Shown: positions 51,741 through 61,491, numbered from the stretch's first letter. The stretch: 64,000 nt of DNA from Haliscomenobacter sp965225875 (GCF_965225875.1 NZ_CBDDBS010000003.1:186001-250000); one strand, 5' to 3'. Program-made: numbers and translations. The notes: generated by a model not told the origin, from the sequence alone.

Positions 51741-51768
51741 ATAGAGACGCATAGTAATCCGTCTCTAT
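51741..51768. repeat. TAGAGACG palindrome, copy 2
   Basis: ATAGAGACG (51741-51749) and CGTCTCTAT (51760-51768) form a 9-bp hairpin with a 10-nt loop, between infC and the ClpC C-terminal-domain gene. Related to 23570-23603 and 52147-52174. It could end transcription of the gene at 51796. Confidence 0.7.
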
Positions 51769-51795
51769 AGATTGAAACAAAAATACAATATTTTT

Positions 51796-52143
51796 TTATT
51801 CCTTGACGTCTGTGTTGACTTCTTTTGCAAGAACGATGCGCAAATTGTCTTTTTCATCGGTCAAAATCGCCTCCAACAACGCACCTTCTTCTGGCTGACC
51901 ATTCAAAATGAAATCGGCAAGTGGATCTTCGAGGTACCTTTGAAAGACACGAGGAAAATAATGGGCCACTAGTAGATGCCCCTCTGCTTTTTCAGCGATA
52001 AACTGTTTAGCTTCTTCGCCGATAAAGAGAGTGAAATTGATATTCGCCAAACGTCTCCGTAAATCTTGCAGTGAAATGTCGAGAATTTTGAATACTTCTT
52101 CTTGTTCTAGGCGGTTGAAAAGCATAAGTTTTTTTTGCTTCAA
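51796..52143 (-). CDS. Free-standing ClpC C-terminal (D2-small) domain paralogue
   Basis: 115 aa that align along their whole length with the end of ClpC encoded directly upstream (EEVFKILDISLQDLRRRLAN here, EEIFKIIDITLKDLHRRLAT in ClpC; YLEDPLADFILNGQPEEGAL here, YLEDPLAEFILNDQPQEGAL in ClpC). The AAA+ modules are absent. The sensor-2 arginine motif GARPLNRAIQ of ClpC is replaced by VAHYFPRVFQ, while the frame is intact. Either a recent decaying partial duplication or a small protein that enters ClpC hexamers and changes their activity. Palindromes lie at both ends of the gene. Confidence 0.8.
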   Translation of the reverse strand: MKQKKLMLFNRLEQEEVFKILDISLQDLRRRLANINFTLFIGEEAKQFIAEKAEGHLLVAHYFPRVFQRYLEDPLADFILNGQPEEGALLEAILTDEKDNLRIVLAKEVNTDVKE

Positions 52144-52146
52144 CCA

Positions 52147-52174
52147 TTAGAGACGCGTTTGTGCACGTCTCTAA
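52147..52174. repeat. TAGAGACG palindrome, copy 3
   Basis: TTAGAGACG (52147-52155) and CGTCTCTAA (52166-52174) form a perfect hairpin directly between the clpC stop and the start of the duplicated domain gene. Copy 2 lies on the other side of that gene. Confidence 0.7.
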
Positions 52175-52202
52175 CAGGTTGAAATAAAAATACGAATATT
52201 TT

Positions 52203-54803
52203 TTATTCTTGAGAATCTGCGCTCAATTTTGGCACATCAGGATTGTTATCCTCAGTTCCAGTTCCTAGTTCAGCAGCAGTAGTAGCCAGTACAACGCGGA
52301 GGTTGTCTTTCTCATCGGTCAGAATGGCCTCAAGCAGGGCGCCTTCTTGTGGTTGGTCATTCAAAATGAACTCTGCAAGGGGGTCTTCCAGGTACTTTTG
52401 AATGGCACGATTCAAGGGGCGGGCACCAAATTGAGGGTCGAAACCTTTTTCGGCAACAAAATTCTTCGCTTCATCGCTGATCAGCAGTTTGAAGTTCATG
52501 GTCGCCAAACGACGGTGCAAGTCCTTCAGGGTGATGTCAATGATTTTGAAGATTTCTTCTTTGCCCAAGCTGTTGAACACCACTACATCGTCGATCCGGT
52601 TGAGGAATTCTGGCGAGAAGGTACGTTTCAGCGCGTTTTGAATCACCGCTTTAGTATTGTCTTCGGCAGCTTCCTGACGCGATTTGGTCGCAAAACCAAC
52701 GCCCTGACCGAAGTCTTTCAACTGACGAACCCCAATGTTGGAGGTCATGATGATCAGGGTGTTTTTGAAGTCAACTTTACGGCCCAAACCATCGGTCAAC
52801 TGACCATCATCCAATACCTGTAGCAGGATGTTGTATACATCGGGGTGGGCTTTTTCAATTTCGTCGAGCAAAACTACCGAATAAGGCTTGCGGCGCACTT
52901 TTTCAGTCAATTGGCCACCTTCTTCGTAACCCACGTATCCTGGAGGCGCACCGATCAGGCGGCTCACCGAGAATTTTTCCATGTATTCACTCATGTCGAT
53001 GCGGATCAGGGCATCCTCTGAGTCGAAGAGGTAACGCGCTAAAGCTTTGGCCAACTCCGTTTTACCAACCCCGGTTGGACCAAGGAAAATGAAGGAGCCG
53101 ATTGGTTTGGTGGGATCTTTCAAACCCACCCGGTTGCGCTGGATGGCTTTGGTGATTTTTTTGAGGGCTTCGTCCTGACCAATGATCGATCCTTGCATGT
53201 CTTTTTCCATGCTCACCAATTTTTTGCTCTCGCTTTGAGCTACCCGCATTACCGGGATATTGGTCATCATGGATACGACTTCGGCGATGTCTTCTTCGCC
53301 TACCGGATATCGTTTGGTTTTGGAATCCTCTTCCCACTGTACTTTTGCAAATTCCAGCTGGCGTACCAGTTTAGATTCGCGGTCGCGCAGATCTGCAGCT
53401 CTTTCGTACTGCTGGTTTTTGACAGCCTGGTTTTTGTGTTCTTTCAGCTCTTCGATTTGTTTTTCCAAATCTTCGATGTGCTTGGGAACATGGATGTTTT
53501 TCAGGTGAACGCGAGCACCCACTTCATCCAGTACGTCGATGGCCTTGTCGGGCAGGAAGCGGTCGGTAATGTAACGATCGCTCAGGCGTACACAGGCCTT
53601 GATCGCATCATCGTCGTAAATGACGTTGTGGAATTCTTCGTATTTAGACTTGATGTTGTGCAAAATGTTGATGGCTTCTTCCGCAGAAGGTGGATCTACC
53701 ATTACTTTTTGGAAGCGACGATCGAGTGCACCATCTTTTTCGATGTGTTGGCGGTATTCGTCCAGGGTAGAAGCACCAATACATTGGAGTTCACCACGCG
53801 CCAGGGCGGGTTTGAAGATATTGGAGGCATCCAGCGAACCCGTTGCGCCACCAGCACCAACAATGGTATGGATTTCGTCGATGAACAAGATGACATCGCG
53901 CGATTTTTCCAATTCGTTCATGATGGCTTTCATGCGCTCTTCGAACTGACCGCGGTACTTGGTGCCAGCTACCAGGGCAGCCAGGTCAAGCATCACAATG
54001 CGTTTGTTGAAGAGGGTGCGGGATACCTTGCGCTGCATGATCCGCAGGGCCAGGCCTTCCACGATGGCGGTTTTACCAACCCCTGGTTCACCGATGAGGA
54101 TGGGGTTGTTCTTTTTGCGGCGGCTAAGGATTTGTGAAACCCGTTCGATTTCATTTTCCCGGCCAATGATGGGATCCAATTTGCCTTCTTCGGCCAATTT
54201 GGTTACATCACGACCGAAATTATCGAGCACCGGAGTGCGGGATTTGGCGTTGCCTTTGCGCTGCTGGAAACCACCCTGACGGTCGTCGTCGTCGTAGGGG
54301 TCGTCACTGTCTTGCGGTGCCTGGTTATAAGGCGGCTCGATGCTGGAGAAATCTTGCTCCTGCTTGACGTACTCGAGCTCAGCTTTGTAAATTTCGTAGT
54401 CCACGTCGAATTGGTTGAGAATTTTGGAAGCTGGATTCTCCTTGTGCTTTAAGATGGAGAGCACCAGGTGTTCTGGACTGATCTCCTCACTTTTAAGCAT
54501 TTTGGCCTCCAAAAAGGTGACTTTGAGTACTTTTTCAGCCTGTTTGTTCAGTGGCAAGGTACCTACACTTAAGCTGGTATTGCTAGCAGGTATTTTTTGC
54601 ACTGAATCTTCCAGGGTTTGTTTTAATTCAGCGAAATCTACATCCAAGGATTCAAGGACGCGAACTGCCAAACTGTCTTTTTCGGATACAATGCCCAAAA
54701 GAAGGTGCTCTGTACCGATAAAGTCATGTCCTAAGCGGAAAGCTTCTTCCCGGCTCTTTTTGATGACTTCCTTTACCTTGGGTGAAAATCTTCGGTTATT
54801 CAT
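52203..54803 (-). CDS. clpC: ATP-dependent Clp protease ATP-binding subunit ClpC
   Basis: 866 aa from the start at 54803 (MNNRRFSPKVKEVIKKSREE); upstream in-frame ATGs add unrelated sequence. An N-domain with two Clp repeats (about 1-145), AAA+ module 1 (Walker A GEPGVGKTAI, Walker B VILFIDEIHT), a coiled-coil middle domain with a UVR-like segment (NQAVKNQQYERAADLRDRES), AAA+ module 2 (GPTGVGKTEL, VVLLDEIEKA) and the D2-small domain. It unfolds proteins for ClpP or refolds them. The acidic linker (DSDDPYDDDDRQGG) after the N-domain is typical of Bacteroidota copies. Confidence 0.96.
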   Translation of the reverse strand: MNNRRFSPKVKEVIKKSREEAFRLGHDFIGTEHLLLGIVSEKDSLAVRVLESLDVDFAELKQTLEDSVQKIPASNTSLSVGTLPLNKQAEKVLKVTFLEAKMLKSEEISPEHLVLSILKHKENPASKILNQFDVDYEIYKAELEYVKQEQDFSSIEPPYNQAPQDSDDPYDDDDRQGGFQQRKGNAKSRTPVLDNFGRDVTKLAEEGKLDPIIGRENEIERVSQILSRRKKNNPILIGEPGVGKTAIVEGLALRIMQRKVSRTLFNKRIVMLDLAALVAGTKYRGQFEERMKAIMNELEKSRDVILFIDEIHTIVGAGGATGSLDASNIFKPALARGELQCIGASTLDEYRQHIEKDGALDRRFQKVMVDPPSAEEAINILHNIKSKYEEFHNVIYDDDAIKACVRLSDRYITDRFLPDKAIDVLDEVGARVHLKNIHVPKHIEDLEKQIEELKEHKNQAVKNQQYERAADLRDRESKLVRQLEFAKVQWEEDSKTKRYPVGEEDIAEVVSMMTNIPVMRVAQSESKKLVSMEKDMQGSIIGQDEALKKITKAIQRNRVGLKDPTKPIGSFIFLGPTGVGKTELAKALARYLFDSEDALIRIDMSEYMEKFSVSRLIGAPPGYVGYEEGGQLTEKVRRKPYSVVLLDEIEKAHPDVYNILLQVLDDGQLTDGLGRKVDFKNTLIIMTSNIGVRQLKDFGQGVGFATKSRQEAAEDNTKAVIQNALKRTFSPEFLNRIDDVVVFNSLGKEEIFKIIDITLKDLHRRLATMNFKLLISDEAKNFVAEKGFDPQFGARPLNRAIQKYLEDPLAEFILNDQPQEGALLEAILTDEKDNLRVVLATTAAELGTGTEDNNPDVPKLSADSQE

Positions 54804-55196
54804 AGTGTAGAGAAATTCTAGAGTGCAATCAGAATTACCATTTTGCTGCAAGAATCGAGCCATCTTTTGACGCTGTCTGCTGTAGAAAGTCATCGCGGAT
54901 CGTTCGTTTAATCCATTTGAGCAATAATAAGCTTTCTGTTCAAAGTGTCCAAATCAAAAATTTGGCAAAATTTAATCCTATTTGAACTAAAAAACAAATT
55001 CTCTTTAGGACAAAATGCAAAATTCAGAAACATTAACATGCTAACAGCAAAGGAAGGAATCTGGTTTAAAAACTTGTAAGCAGCAAGCGAAACTTTTATT
55101 TATGGCCCTGCTTTTGGATAAATTCCAAATAACGGCTGATGCTTTCAGAGGTAATGCTTATATTTGCCCGGAAAATAGATCAACTACCCTAAGCAC
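54804..55196. other. Intergenic region between clpC and STAS gene
   Basis: 393 nt with no gene. It is A+T-rich and must hold the divergent promoters. A TATATTTG sequence at 55159-55166 matches the Bacteroidota -7 box for the plus-strand gene, though no good -33 TTG was found at the right distance. Nothing else stands out. Confidence 0.5.
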
Positions 55197-55601
55197 ATGA
55201 AATATTCAGTTGATAAACAAGACCGTTATACGGTTTTTCAGTTGGAGGAGGAGAACCTGAATTCAGTTGTTGCTCCAGACTTGAAGTCGGAAATTGTTAT
55301 TCTGCACAATGAAGGTGTAAATAATTTAATTTTTGACCTTTCTAAAGTCAAGTATGTCGATTCTTCAGGTTTGAGTGCCATTCTGACAGCCGACCGACTG
55401 ATGAAGACCAATGGCAGCTTCGTTTTGACAGGTATCGAACAGGCAGCAGTTAAAAAGTTATTCGAAATCTCTCGCCTTGACTCTGTTTTGTCGATGGTTC
55501 CTACCAAGGCAGAGGCGGTTGAATACGTCTTCATGGAGGAGTTGCAACGAGAACTCGAAGCAGACGGAGATGAAGGGGATGAGGGAGACGAGGATGAATA
55601 A
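55197..55601 (+). CDS. STAS-domain anti-sigma factor antagonist-like protein
   Basis: 134 aa. One STAS domain (about 5-110) with the phosphorylation motif YVDSSGLSAIL (Ser57 expected to be the acceptor), as in SpoIIAA/RsbV-type proteins, which release a sigma factor from an anti-sigma kinase when dephosphorylated. An acidic tail (ELEADGDEGDEGDEDE) is added. No anti-sigma kinase or phosphatase gene is adjacent, so the partner lies elsewhere. Many Bacteroidota have this orphan gene. Confidence 0.9.
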   Translation: MKYSVDKQDRYTVFQLEEENLNSVVAPDLKSEIVILHNEGVNNLIFDLSKVKYVDSSGLSAILTADRLMKTNGSFVLTGIEQAAVKKLFEISRLDSVLSMVPTKAEAVEYVFMEELQRELEADGDEGDEGDEDE

Positions 55602-55610
55602 ATAAGTCCC

Positions 55611-55674
55611 AGGAATCAAGATCGGTCTTGGTCACTGAGCTAAGTCGAAGTGACCAGGACCAATCTTGATTCCT
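55611..55674. terminator. 26-bp hairpin terminator with CACTGAGC/GTCGAAGTG core
   Basis: Arms 55611-55636 and 55649-55674 pair over 26 bp with two G-U positions; the loop region reads CACTGAGCTAAGTCGAAGTG. It lies between the convergent STAS and Crp/Fnr genes. The core resembles a palindrome known to be dispersed in several bacterial genomes. Confidence 0.8.
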
Positions 55675-55686
55675 AGAATTTTAACC

Positions 55687-56376
55687 TTACCCCAAGCGCT
55701 CCAAGTCCCTGATCAGAATACTTCTGCGATTGAAGTAAATGAGGTTGGACTTGCGCAATTCATTCAAAACGGAAGTAACCGTTTGCCTGGAGGTTCCAGT
55801 ATAATTTGCTATGTCTTGCTGGGTCATGCTGTGCTTTATCAGCAATTCAAACCCGATCTTTTTCCCTTGGTGTTCTGCAGAATCTTTCAAAAAATCAATA
55901 ATTCTTTCGCGGGCGTCTTTAAACATCAATGCCTCCAAACGGGCCTCGGTACGCCGTAGCCTGCTGCCTAGCCAGTCCACAATGTCCATCGACAATGCGG
56001 TGTGTTTGCGAATCAATTTACGGAAAGCTTCATTGGGAATGCGCAACAATTGAACATCGTCTTGCATCGTAAAAGCATTTTCCTGCCGTTCTTTTTCACC
56101 CACTATGCCCAGGTCACCAAATAATGTGACAGGCCCCAGCATTTCTTTGATGATTTCCCGGCCATCTTCAGAAAAGGAGCAAATCTTCACTGAACCGCGC
56201 AACAATAAAAACAAATGGCTTGATGTGTCCCCTTTGTGGTAAATGGGACTATTGCGTTGGATTTGTTCCGACTGGCAAAGCATCGCCAATTCAGTCAGGT
56301 CGGAATGAGGAAGTGTTCCCAAAAAGGGAATTTGCCTTAAGAAAGCCAGCGCTGATGTTTCCCGCGTCGTTGTCAT
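55687..56376 (-). CDS. Crp/Fnr-family transcriptional regulator
   Basis: 229 aa. Cyclic-nucleotide-binding-like domain (about 14-130, with GDTSSHLFLLLRGSVKICSF and FGDLGIVGEKER), the dimer helix, and a Crp-type winged helix (MTQQDIANYTGTSRQTVTSV, about 182-201). The N-terminus lacks the Cys cluster of Fnr, so oxygen sensing via an iron-sulfur cluster is unlikely. The effector is unknown. It is convergent with the STAS gene and stands alone. Confidence 0.92.
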   Translation of the reverse strand: MTTTRETSALAFLRQIPFLGTLPHSDLTELAMLCQSEQIQRNSPIYHKGDTSSHLFLLLRGSVKICSFSEDGREIIKEMLGPVTLFGDLGIVGEKERQENAFTMQDDVQLLRIPNEAFRKLIRKHTALSMDIVDWLGSRLRRTEARLEALMFKDARERIIDFLKDSAEHQGKKIGFELLIKHSMTQQDIANYTGTSRQTVTSVLNELRKSNLIYFNRRSILIRDLERLG

Positions 56377-56544
56377 TGGCTTGAATTAGTTTTATTGCTA
56401 GCTAAATGTTACTTAAGCCTTAGAGCAGTATTAAGACTAAAGAGTAAATAATGCAAGCAAATAAATTGTTCGCTTCTTTAAAGCACTGAATGCCAGACTA
56501 CGGAACTTCGGCGGTATACGCCGTTTTTTTGATGCTAAATGTTT

Positions 56545-58896
56545 TTAGAATTCTACCCGATAACTCAGAATCGGAATGATTCCTAACTGCTTTTTCTCCA
56601 AAATCTGTTTTTGAAGGTGGTCATAATAGAAGAATCCGGCGTTTTCCTGGTTGCTGGCATTTTGAATGTCCAGGGCAAAGGTGTTGTTCCGGCCAGCCGT
56701 ATTCCATTTGAAATACAAACGAGTATCCAAACGGAAATAAGTACTGCTTTTTAAAGAAAACGCAGGATCAACTCGTTCATTGCCGCTCAGACTGGTAAAG
56801 AGAGGGACGGTGATGCCTTCACTTTGGGATAGGGTGGCATCAATGGGGGTTTGGCGCAAATTACCCATCACAACTACCCGGCCATTCAAGCCCCAGAGTT
56901 TGACCTTGCCCACTTTGCGTTCCTTACGCCATTCCTTACCGGCAGTGGTGTTGAACACAAACTTGCCATTGAAATGGCTGTCACGCCAATCGTTGTTGCC
57001 AAAAGTTTGCAAATAAGCACTGCTGTTGTTGCGGTATTCTGATTGATAAATGGAGCTGTTGGCCAGGAAGTAGAATCCCTTTTCCAGGTAGCGACGTAGG
57101 TTGAGTTCCAAACCATAATTCCGGGCTTCACCATCCACATTAATGGTTTCGGTGCTGTTAAAATCGCTGAGCAAAACCGGAACCCGTTCATTGCTAAAAT
57201 TACTGGACAAAGTTTGGAAAGAGTAGGGGAGTACGGCTACATTTTTTTGTTTTTGGTAGTAAGCTTGCACTTCTACACTCGTGGATGGGCTGGTTTGAAT
57301 TTGAATGCCAATGCTGCTTTGCTGACTTCTAACGAGGGCAGTTGGCATTTGTTCACCACCATAAAGCGGCAAGATTGGCTTTTGGCTAAAGGCCCCAAAA
57401 GACAAGGTGAGTTTTTTATTGGCATCCAGGCGATAGGCCAGATTCAGGCGAGGCTCCAGGTTACTGATTTTGCCATCTTCCAACGCGACAACATTGATCA
57501 ATTTGATGTAGTGCAGTCCAAGTTCCCACTCCAGATTGCCAAAATCCAGCTTCGTAGAAGTATAGGGCTGAATCAATTCTCCACCATTGTAGATGACCCC
57601 GGCTTTGATGGTTTGCCGAGGATTGGGCTTGATGTACCAGTAAGAGTTTAAACTACGTCGGGATTGACTGATTTGGTCTTCCAAAGTGGGTCCAACTCCG
57701 GTAAAATAAGTCGAAAGACGGGTGCTTTTGTAGCTGGAATAAGCGAATGCGGTATGCCACATGCCTTTTTTACCCGTAGGCAAACGGAAAGTACCCCCCA
57801 AAACCTGGGTCGAAGATTCAAAATCAATATCCTGCCGATCTTTATCAAATTCCCAGGTGGTAGAGTCGCGATCCCCGGTAAAGACATTGGAGCTGTTACC
57901 TGCCATACCGAACAAAGTGAATTTTCCTCCTTTCGCAAATGGAAAAACCAGATTGACCGCCAAGTCCTTAAACCCAATCACTTCGCCACCTACATCCACA
58001 CCCAAATCACTCAACAAGCCAAGGGTGGAATAACGGGCATTGACCAGATAGGAGGCTCCCCCGGCTTTGCCAATCGGGCCTTCAGCAGCAACATCTAAGC
58101 CCAATAAGCTTGCTTGTAAAGTATATTCTTGTTGCTCATTGTTTCCGGTACGCAGGCGCATGTCAAAAATCCCCCCAAGGGCATTGCCATAACCAGCAGC
58201 ATAATCTCCTGACAAAAATGCCGAATTGCCTAGCATCTGAGTGCTCAACATATTGACCCCTCCGCCGGTAAAGGTAGGTAAATCACTTTGTGAACCCGCA
58301 TTGGGGGTGTGATTGGGGTTGAGAATGTCCACTCCTTCCAAACGCCAGAGATTGGCATTAGGGGTGTTGCCGCGTACGGACAAAAAATTGGCCTGGTCAT
58401 TGGTATTGACTACCCCGGGGAACGCACTGGCCGTACGTGCTGGATCGAAAAATACTCCGGGGAAACGCAAAGTCGTTTCATTACTGATGCTGCGTACCGA
58501 TGGGTTGAGGGACTCAATTTCCAGTGGTGCAGCGGTGATGCTGAGCTCACTTAAAGTGGTGTAAGCAATATGGAGGGGCAATTGCAAAACAGTTTCACGC
58601 CCGGCTTCAAGTAGTACCTCAGGAACGACCAGGGTATCGTAACCCACATAGGAAATCCGCAAACGGTATCTTCCTACCGGGAGGTTTTCAAAGCGGAATT
58701 TTCCTTGCTCATCCGTGCTGGTACCGTTTGTACTTCCTTCCAAAAGTACGGTAGCGCCCGCAAGGGCTTTTTGCGCCACTGCATCAAATACCTGCCCCCG
58801 TAGGGTTTGCTGAGGATTTTGAGCTTGAACTAAACTGAAATTTATTAGGATACAGCTGAAAAATAATAAAACTTTAAAGGTAGTAATGCTTCTCAT
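56545..58896 (-). CDS. TonB-dependent receptor with carboxypeptidase-like domain
   Basis: 783 aa from the start at 58896 (MRSITTFKVLLFF, signal end near VQAQ). N-terminal carboxypeptidase-regulatory-like domain (LRGQVFDAVAQKALAGATVL, about 30-115), plug domain (about 125-250, FLSVRGNTPNANLWRLEGVD), and a barrel ending ILSYRVEF. It has no SusD-like or lipoprotein neighbour, so it differs from polysaccharide-uptake pairs; the ligand may be small (metal complex, peptide). A nine-codon upstream extension was rejected because it breaks the signal peptide. Confidence 0.92.
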   Translation of the reverse strand: MRSITTFKVLLFFSCILINFSLVQAQNPQQTLRGQVFDAVAQKALAGATVLLEGSTNGTSTDEQGKFRFENLPVGRYRLRISYVGYDTLVVPEVLLEAGRETVLQLPLHIAYTTLSELSITAAPLEIESLNPSVRSISNETTLRFPGVFFDPARTASAFPGVVNTNDQANFLSVRGNTPNANLWRLEGVDILNPNHTPNAGSQSDLPTFTGGGVNMLSTQMLGNSAFLSGDYAAGYGNALGGIFDMRLRTGNNEQQEYTLQASLLGLDVAAEGPIGKAGGASYLVNARYSTLGLLSDLGVDVGGEVIGFKDLAVNLVFPFAKGGKFTLFGMAGNSSNVFTGDRDSTTWEFDKDRQDIDFESSTQVLGGTFRLPTGKKGMWHTAFAYSSYKSTRLSTYFTGVGPTLEDQISQSRRSLNSYWYIKPNPRQTIKAGVIYNGGELIQPYTSTKLDFGNLEWELGLHYIKLINVVALEDGKISNLEPRLNLAYRLDANKKLTLSFGAFSQKPILPLYGGEQMPTALVRSQQSSIGIQIQTSPSTSVEVQAYYQKQKNVAVLPYSFQTLSSNFSNERVPVLLSDFNSTETINVDGEARNYGLELNLRRYLEKGFYFLANSSIYQSEYRNNSSAYLQTFGNNDWRDSHFNGKFVFNTTAGKEWRKERKVGKVKLWGLNGRVVVMGNLRQTPIDATLSQSEGITVPLFTSLSGNERVDPAFSLKSSTYFRLDTRLYFKWNTAGRNNTFALDIQNASNQENAGFFYYDHLQKQILEKKQLGIIPILSYRVEF

Positions 58897-59352
58897 GTAG
58901 CTCCAGATTTTGGCGGAGAACAACTCCGCGGGCCAAATATACAGGACTGCAACGAAAAAAAAAGAGGAAGCTAAAAGAGGATTAAATATAGGAAAATGGA
59001 ATGTGTTGATCTGAAGACGGCAATAGAATATACAATTGTTAATTTTGCTGAAATATCAGAAAAAAAACGTAGGATGCCTTACTTTTTTGAAAAAATTATC
59101 TACTTTTGAACGTCTCGTCAGGATGAAGTTTTTAATCACTGATCTATAAACAGCTGTGAGAGCACTGAGCCAGAATTCCCCCGGCTCTATACCATGTGGT
59201 AATCTTGCTTTTTTACAAAAAATGTGAACCTTGTTGTGTGTTCAAAGACCTGCTTTAAGCAAGCAAGTTTAGTGGCTTGAGTATGTCAATTGCACACAGC
59301 GGAAAAATTTGTTTTGGGTATTTGTTTCATCTATCCATTAAGCATCATTTCT
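58897..59352. other. Intergenic region between TonB receptor and sigma-54 activator
   Basis: 456 nt with no supported gene, A+T-rich, holding divergent promoters. TACTTTTG at 59101-59108 matches the -7 box for the plus strand but lies 240 nt from the activator start and lacks a well-placed -33 TTG. A short extension of the activator frame (ATG at 59290) lies at its right end. Confidence 0.4.
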
Positions 59353-61491
59353 ATGAATGAATCTAAAATGCTAGAGGTTTATTTGAACGCCTCTGAATTG
59401 CTACAAGCAGCTGCGGTATGGTTGGCTTCAGATGGGCGAATTTTGGGGGTTAATACCCTGTTTTCAAAAGAATTAGGCTACTCTCAGGAGGAATTAAAAG
59501 GGAGATCCATTTTCCAAATTAACCCACACATCAACTTGATGGAGTGGAAAAAGATTTGGAAATCGCTGGAAGTTACAGGGTCATCCGATATCGAATCGGA
59601 TCACATTACCGCTGATGGAAAACTTTACCCCATCAAAATGACCGCAGTATTGGTGGACATCGGTGAGGAAAAAGTTTGTGTGGGGATTGTCAAAAACCTG
59701 CTGGAACTCACCCGCTACAAGGATATGTTGGAATTGGTGACCAGTATGACCAAAATTGGCTCCTACGAATTGGATTTGGTTGCGGATGAATTGATTACCA
59801 CTGAAGAATTTTATCGGGTGTTGGGCATCAGCAGGTCAACACTTCCGGTGACCAGAGATAATTTTCGCCAATTGATTAAACAATACCTTCCCGAAGAAGA
59901 CCTTGATAATCTCGATAGAATCACAGATCATTCCATTCGAGAAGGTATACCTGCTCAAGCCGATTTTACGATTGTCAGCAAAACGAAAGGAACCAAACAT
60001 CTGCGCCTTTATATTTATCCACTGGCTAAAGAAGGGGTTACTTACAAGATATACGGAGCGATACAGGACATTACCCAGGAAAAAGAAATCGCACAACCGC
60101 TTGAATTGACAAAGTATTTGATTGACAATGCTTCCGAAATGATCTATTGGGTGAAAGAAGACGGAAGGGTTCGTTATTCCAACCAGGCATTTTGTACCCG
60201 AATGGGCTATACGGAGGAAGAAATCACTCATTTACACATTGAAGATTTGGTTCCTGACGTGCGGGAAATTGGTTGGAGCAACGTATTTGCACTCTTGAAG
60301 GAAAGCAAATCTTTGGTTCTGGAGCGCAATAAAAAATGCAAAGATGGCTCCTTGTTCCCCGCCCAGGTTTTGGCCAACTTTGTAGAGTTTCAAGGAGATG
60401 CTTTTATCTGTAAGTATGTAAGAGATTTGAGTGAAATCAGAAAAGCTGAAGCGGAATTGCGACAGGCTTTTGATGAAATCTCAGCATTGAAAGCGCGACT
60501 TGAATTAGAAAATAGCTACTTGCAAAGTGAGATAGAAGTTGAGTACAATTTTAATAACATCATTACAACCAGTGAATCTTACAAGGCTGTTTTGCAGCAG
60601 GTTCACAAGGTAGCCAATACGGATGCTACAGTTTTGATTACTGGAGAAACTGGTACAGGGAAAGAATTGCTGGCCAGGGCTATCCACAACAACAGCAACC
60701 GAAGCAAAAGGCAAATGATCAAGGTAAACTGCGCCGCATTGCCTGAAAACTTGATTGAGAGTGAATTGTTTGGGCACGAAAAAGGTGCTTTTACCGGAGC
60801 AATCCAGCGAAAAGCTGGAAGGTTTGAGCTGGCCCACCGCAGTACCATTTTTTTAGATGAGATTGGTGAAATGCCGTTGGAATTACAAACGAAACTCCTT
60901 CGGGTATTGCAAGAAGGGGAGTTTGAACGGGTAGGCGGCTCCGAAACCTTACATTGTGACGTACGGGTCATTGCTGCAACCAACCGTAATCTGGAGCAAA
61001 TGGTCCAGGAAGGGAAATTCCGGCAAGACCTTTTTTATCGAATCAGTGTTTTCCCCATCCACAACATTCCCCTGCGGGAAAGAAAAGAAGACATTGCTTT
61101 GTTGATCCGGCATTTTGTGAAGAAATTCTCCATCAAGACCGGTAAAAACATCGAAAAAATCCCCCGAAGGGTATTCGAAATATTGGAAGCATATTCCTTT
61201 CCCGGCAACATTCGGGAATTAGAAAACATCATCGAGCGTTCGGTCATCCTGAGTCACCAGGATGTATTGAATTTTGATGCCATCCCATTTAAGGCCAAAG
61301 AAAAACTAAATTTCGAAGGCAACGGCAATGGCCATTTCAAATCCCTGGAGGAAATCCAACGTGAACATATCCTGAACGCGCTTAAAAAGACCCAAGGCAG
61401 AGTCAGTGGCCCATCAGGTGCGGCCCGATTGCTGGGACTGAATGATAAAACATTGTTTTCAAAAATGGCAAAATTGGGGATTCACGAATAA
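59353..61491 (+). CDS. PAS-containing sigma-54-dependent transcriptional activator
   Basis: 712 aa from the start at 59353 (MNESKMLEVYL); 59290 is an alternative. Three PAS domains (about 8-120, 125-240 and 255-365) are followed by a coiled coil and a sigma-54 interaction AAA+ domain: Walker A GETGTGKE, the sigma-54 contact ESELFGHEKGAFTGA, Walker B IFLDEIGEMP and the arginine-finger region LFYRISVFPI. A Fis-type helix-turn-helix ends it (GPSGAARLLGLNDKTLFSKM). No receiver domain, so the PAS domains are the likely sensors. A sigma-54 promoter lies 140 nt after its stop. Confidence 0.93.
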   Translation: MNESKMLEVYLNASELLQAAAVWLASDGRILGVNTLFSKELGYSQEELKGRSIFQINPHINLMEWKKIWKSLEVTGSSDIESDHITADGKLYPIKMTAVLVDIGEEKVCVGIVKNLLELTRYKDMLELVTSMTKIGSYELDLVADELITTEEFYRVLGISRSTLPVTRDNFRQLIKQYLPEEDLDNLDRITDHSIREGIPAQADFTIVSKTKGTKHLRLYIYPLAKEGVTYKIYGAIQDITQEKEIAQPLELTKYLIDNASEMIYWVKEDGRVRYSNQAFCTRMGYTEEEITHLHIEDLVPDVREIGWSNVFALLKESKSLVLERNKKCKDGSLFPAQVLANFVEFQGDAFICKYVRDLSEIRKAEAELRQAFDEISALKARLELENSYLQSEIEVEYNFNNIITTSESYKAVLQQVHKVANTDATVLITGETGTGKELLARAIHNNSNRSKRQMIKVNCAALPENLIESELFGHEKGAFTGAIQRKAGRFELAHRSTIFLDEIGEMPLELQTKLLRVLQEGEFERVGGSETLHCDVRVIAATNRNLEQMVQEGKFRQDLFYRISVFPIHNIPLRERKEDIALLIRHFVKKFSIKTGKNIEKIPRRVFEILEAYSFPGNIRELENIIERSVILSHQDVLNFDAIPFKAKEKLNFEGNGNGHFKSLEEIQREHILNALKKTQGRVSGPSGAARLLGLNDKTLFSKMAKLGIHE

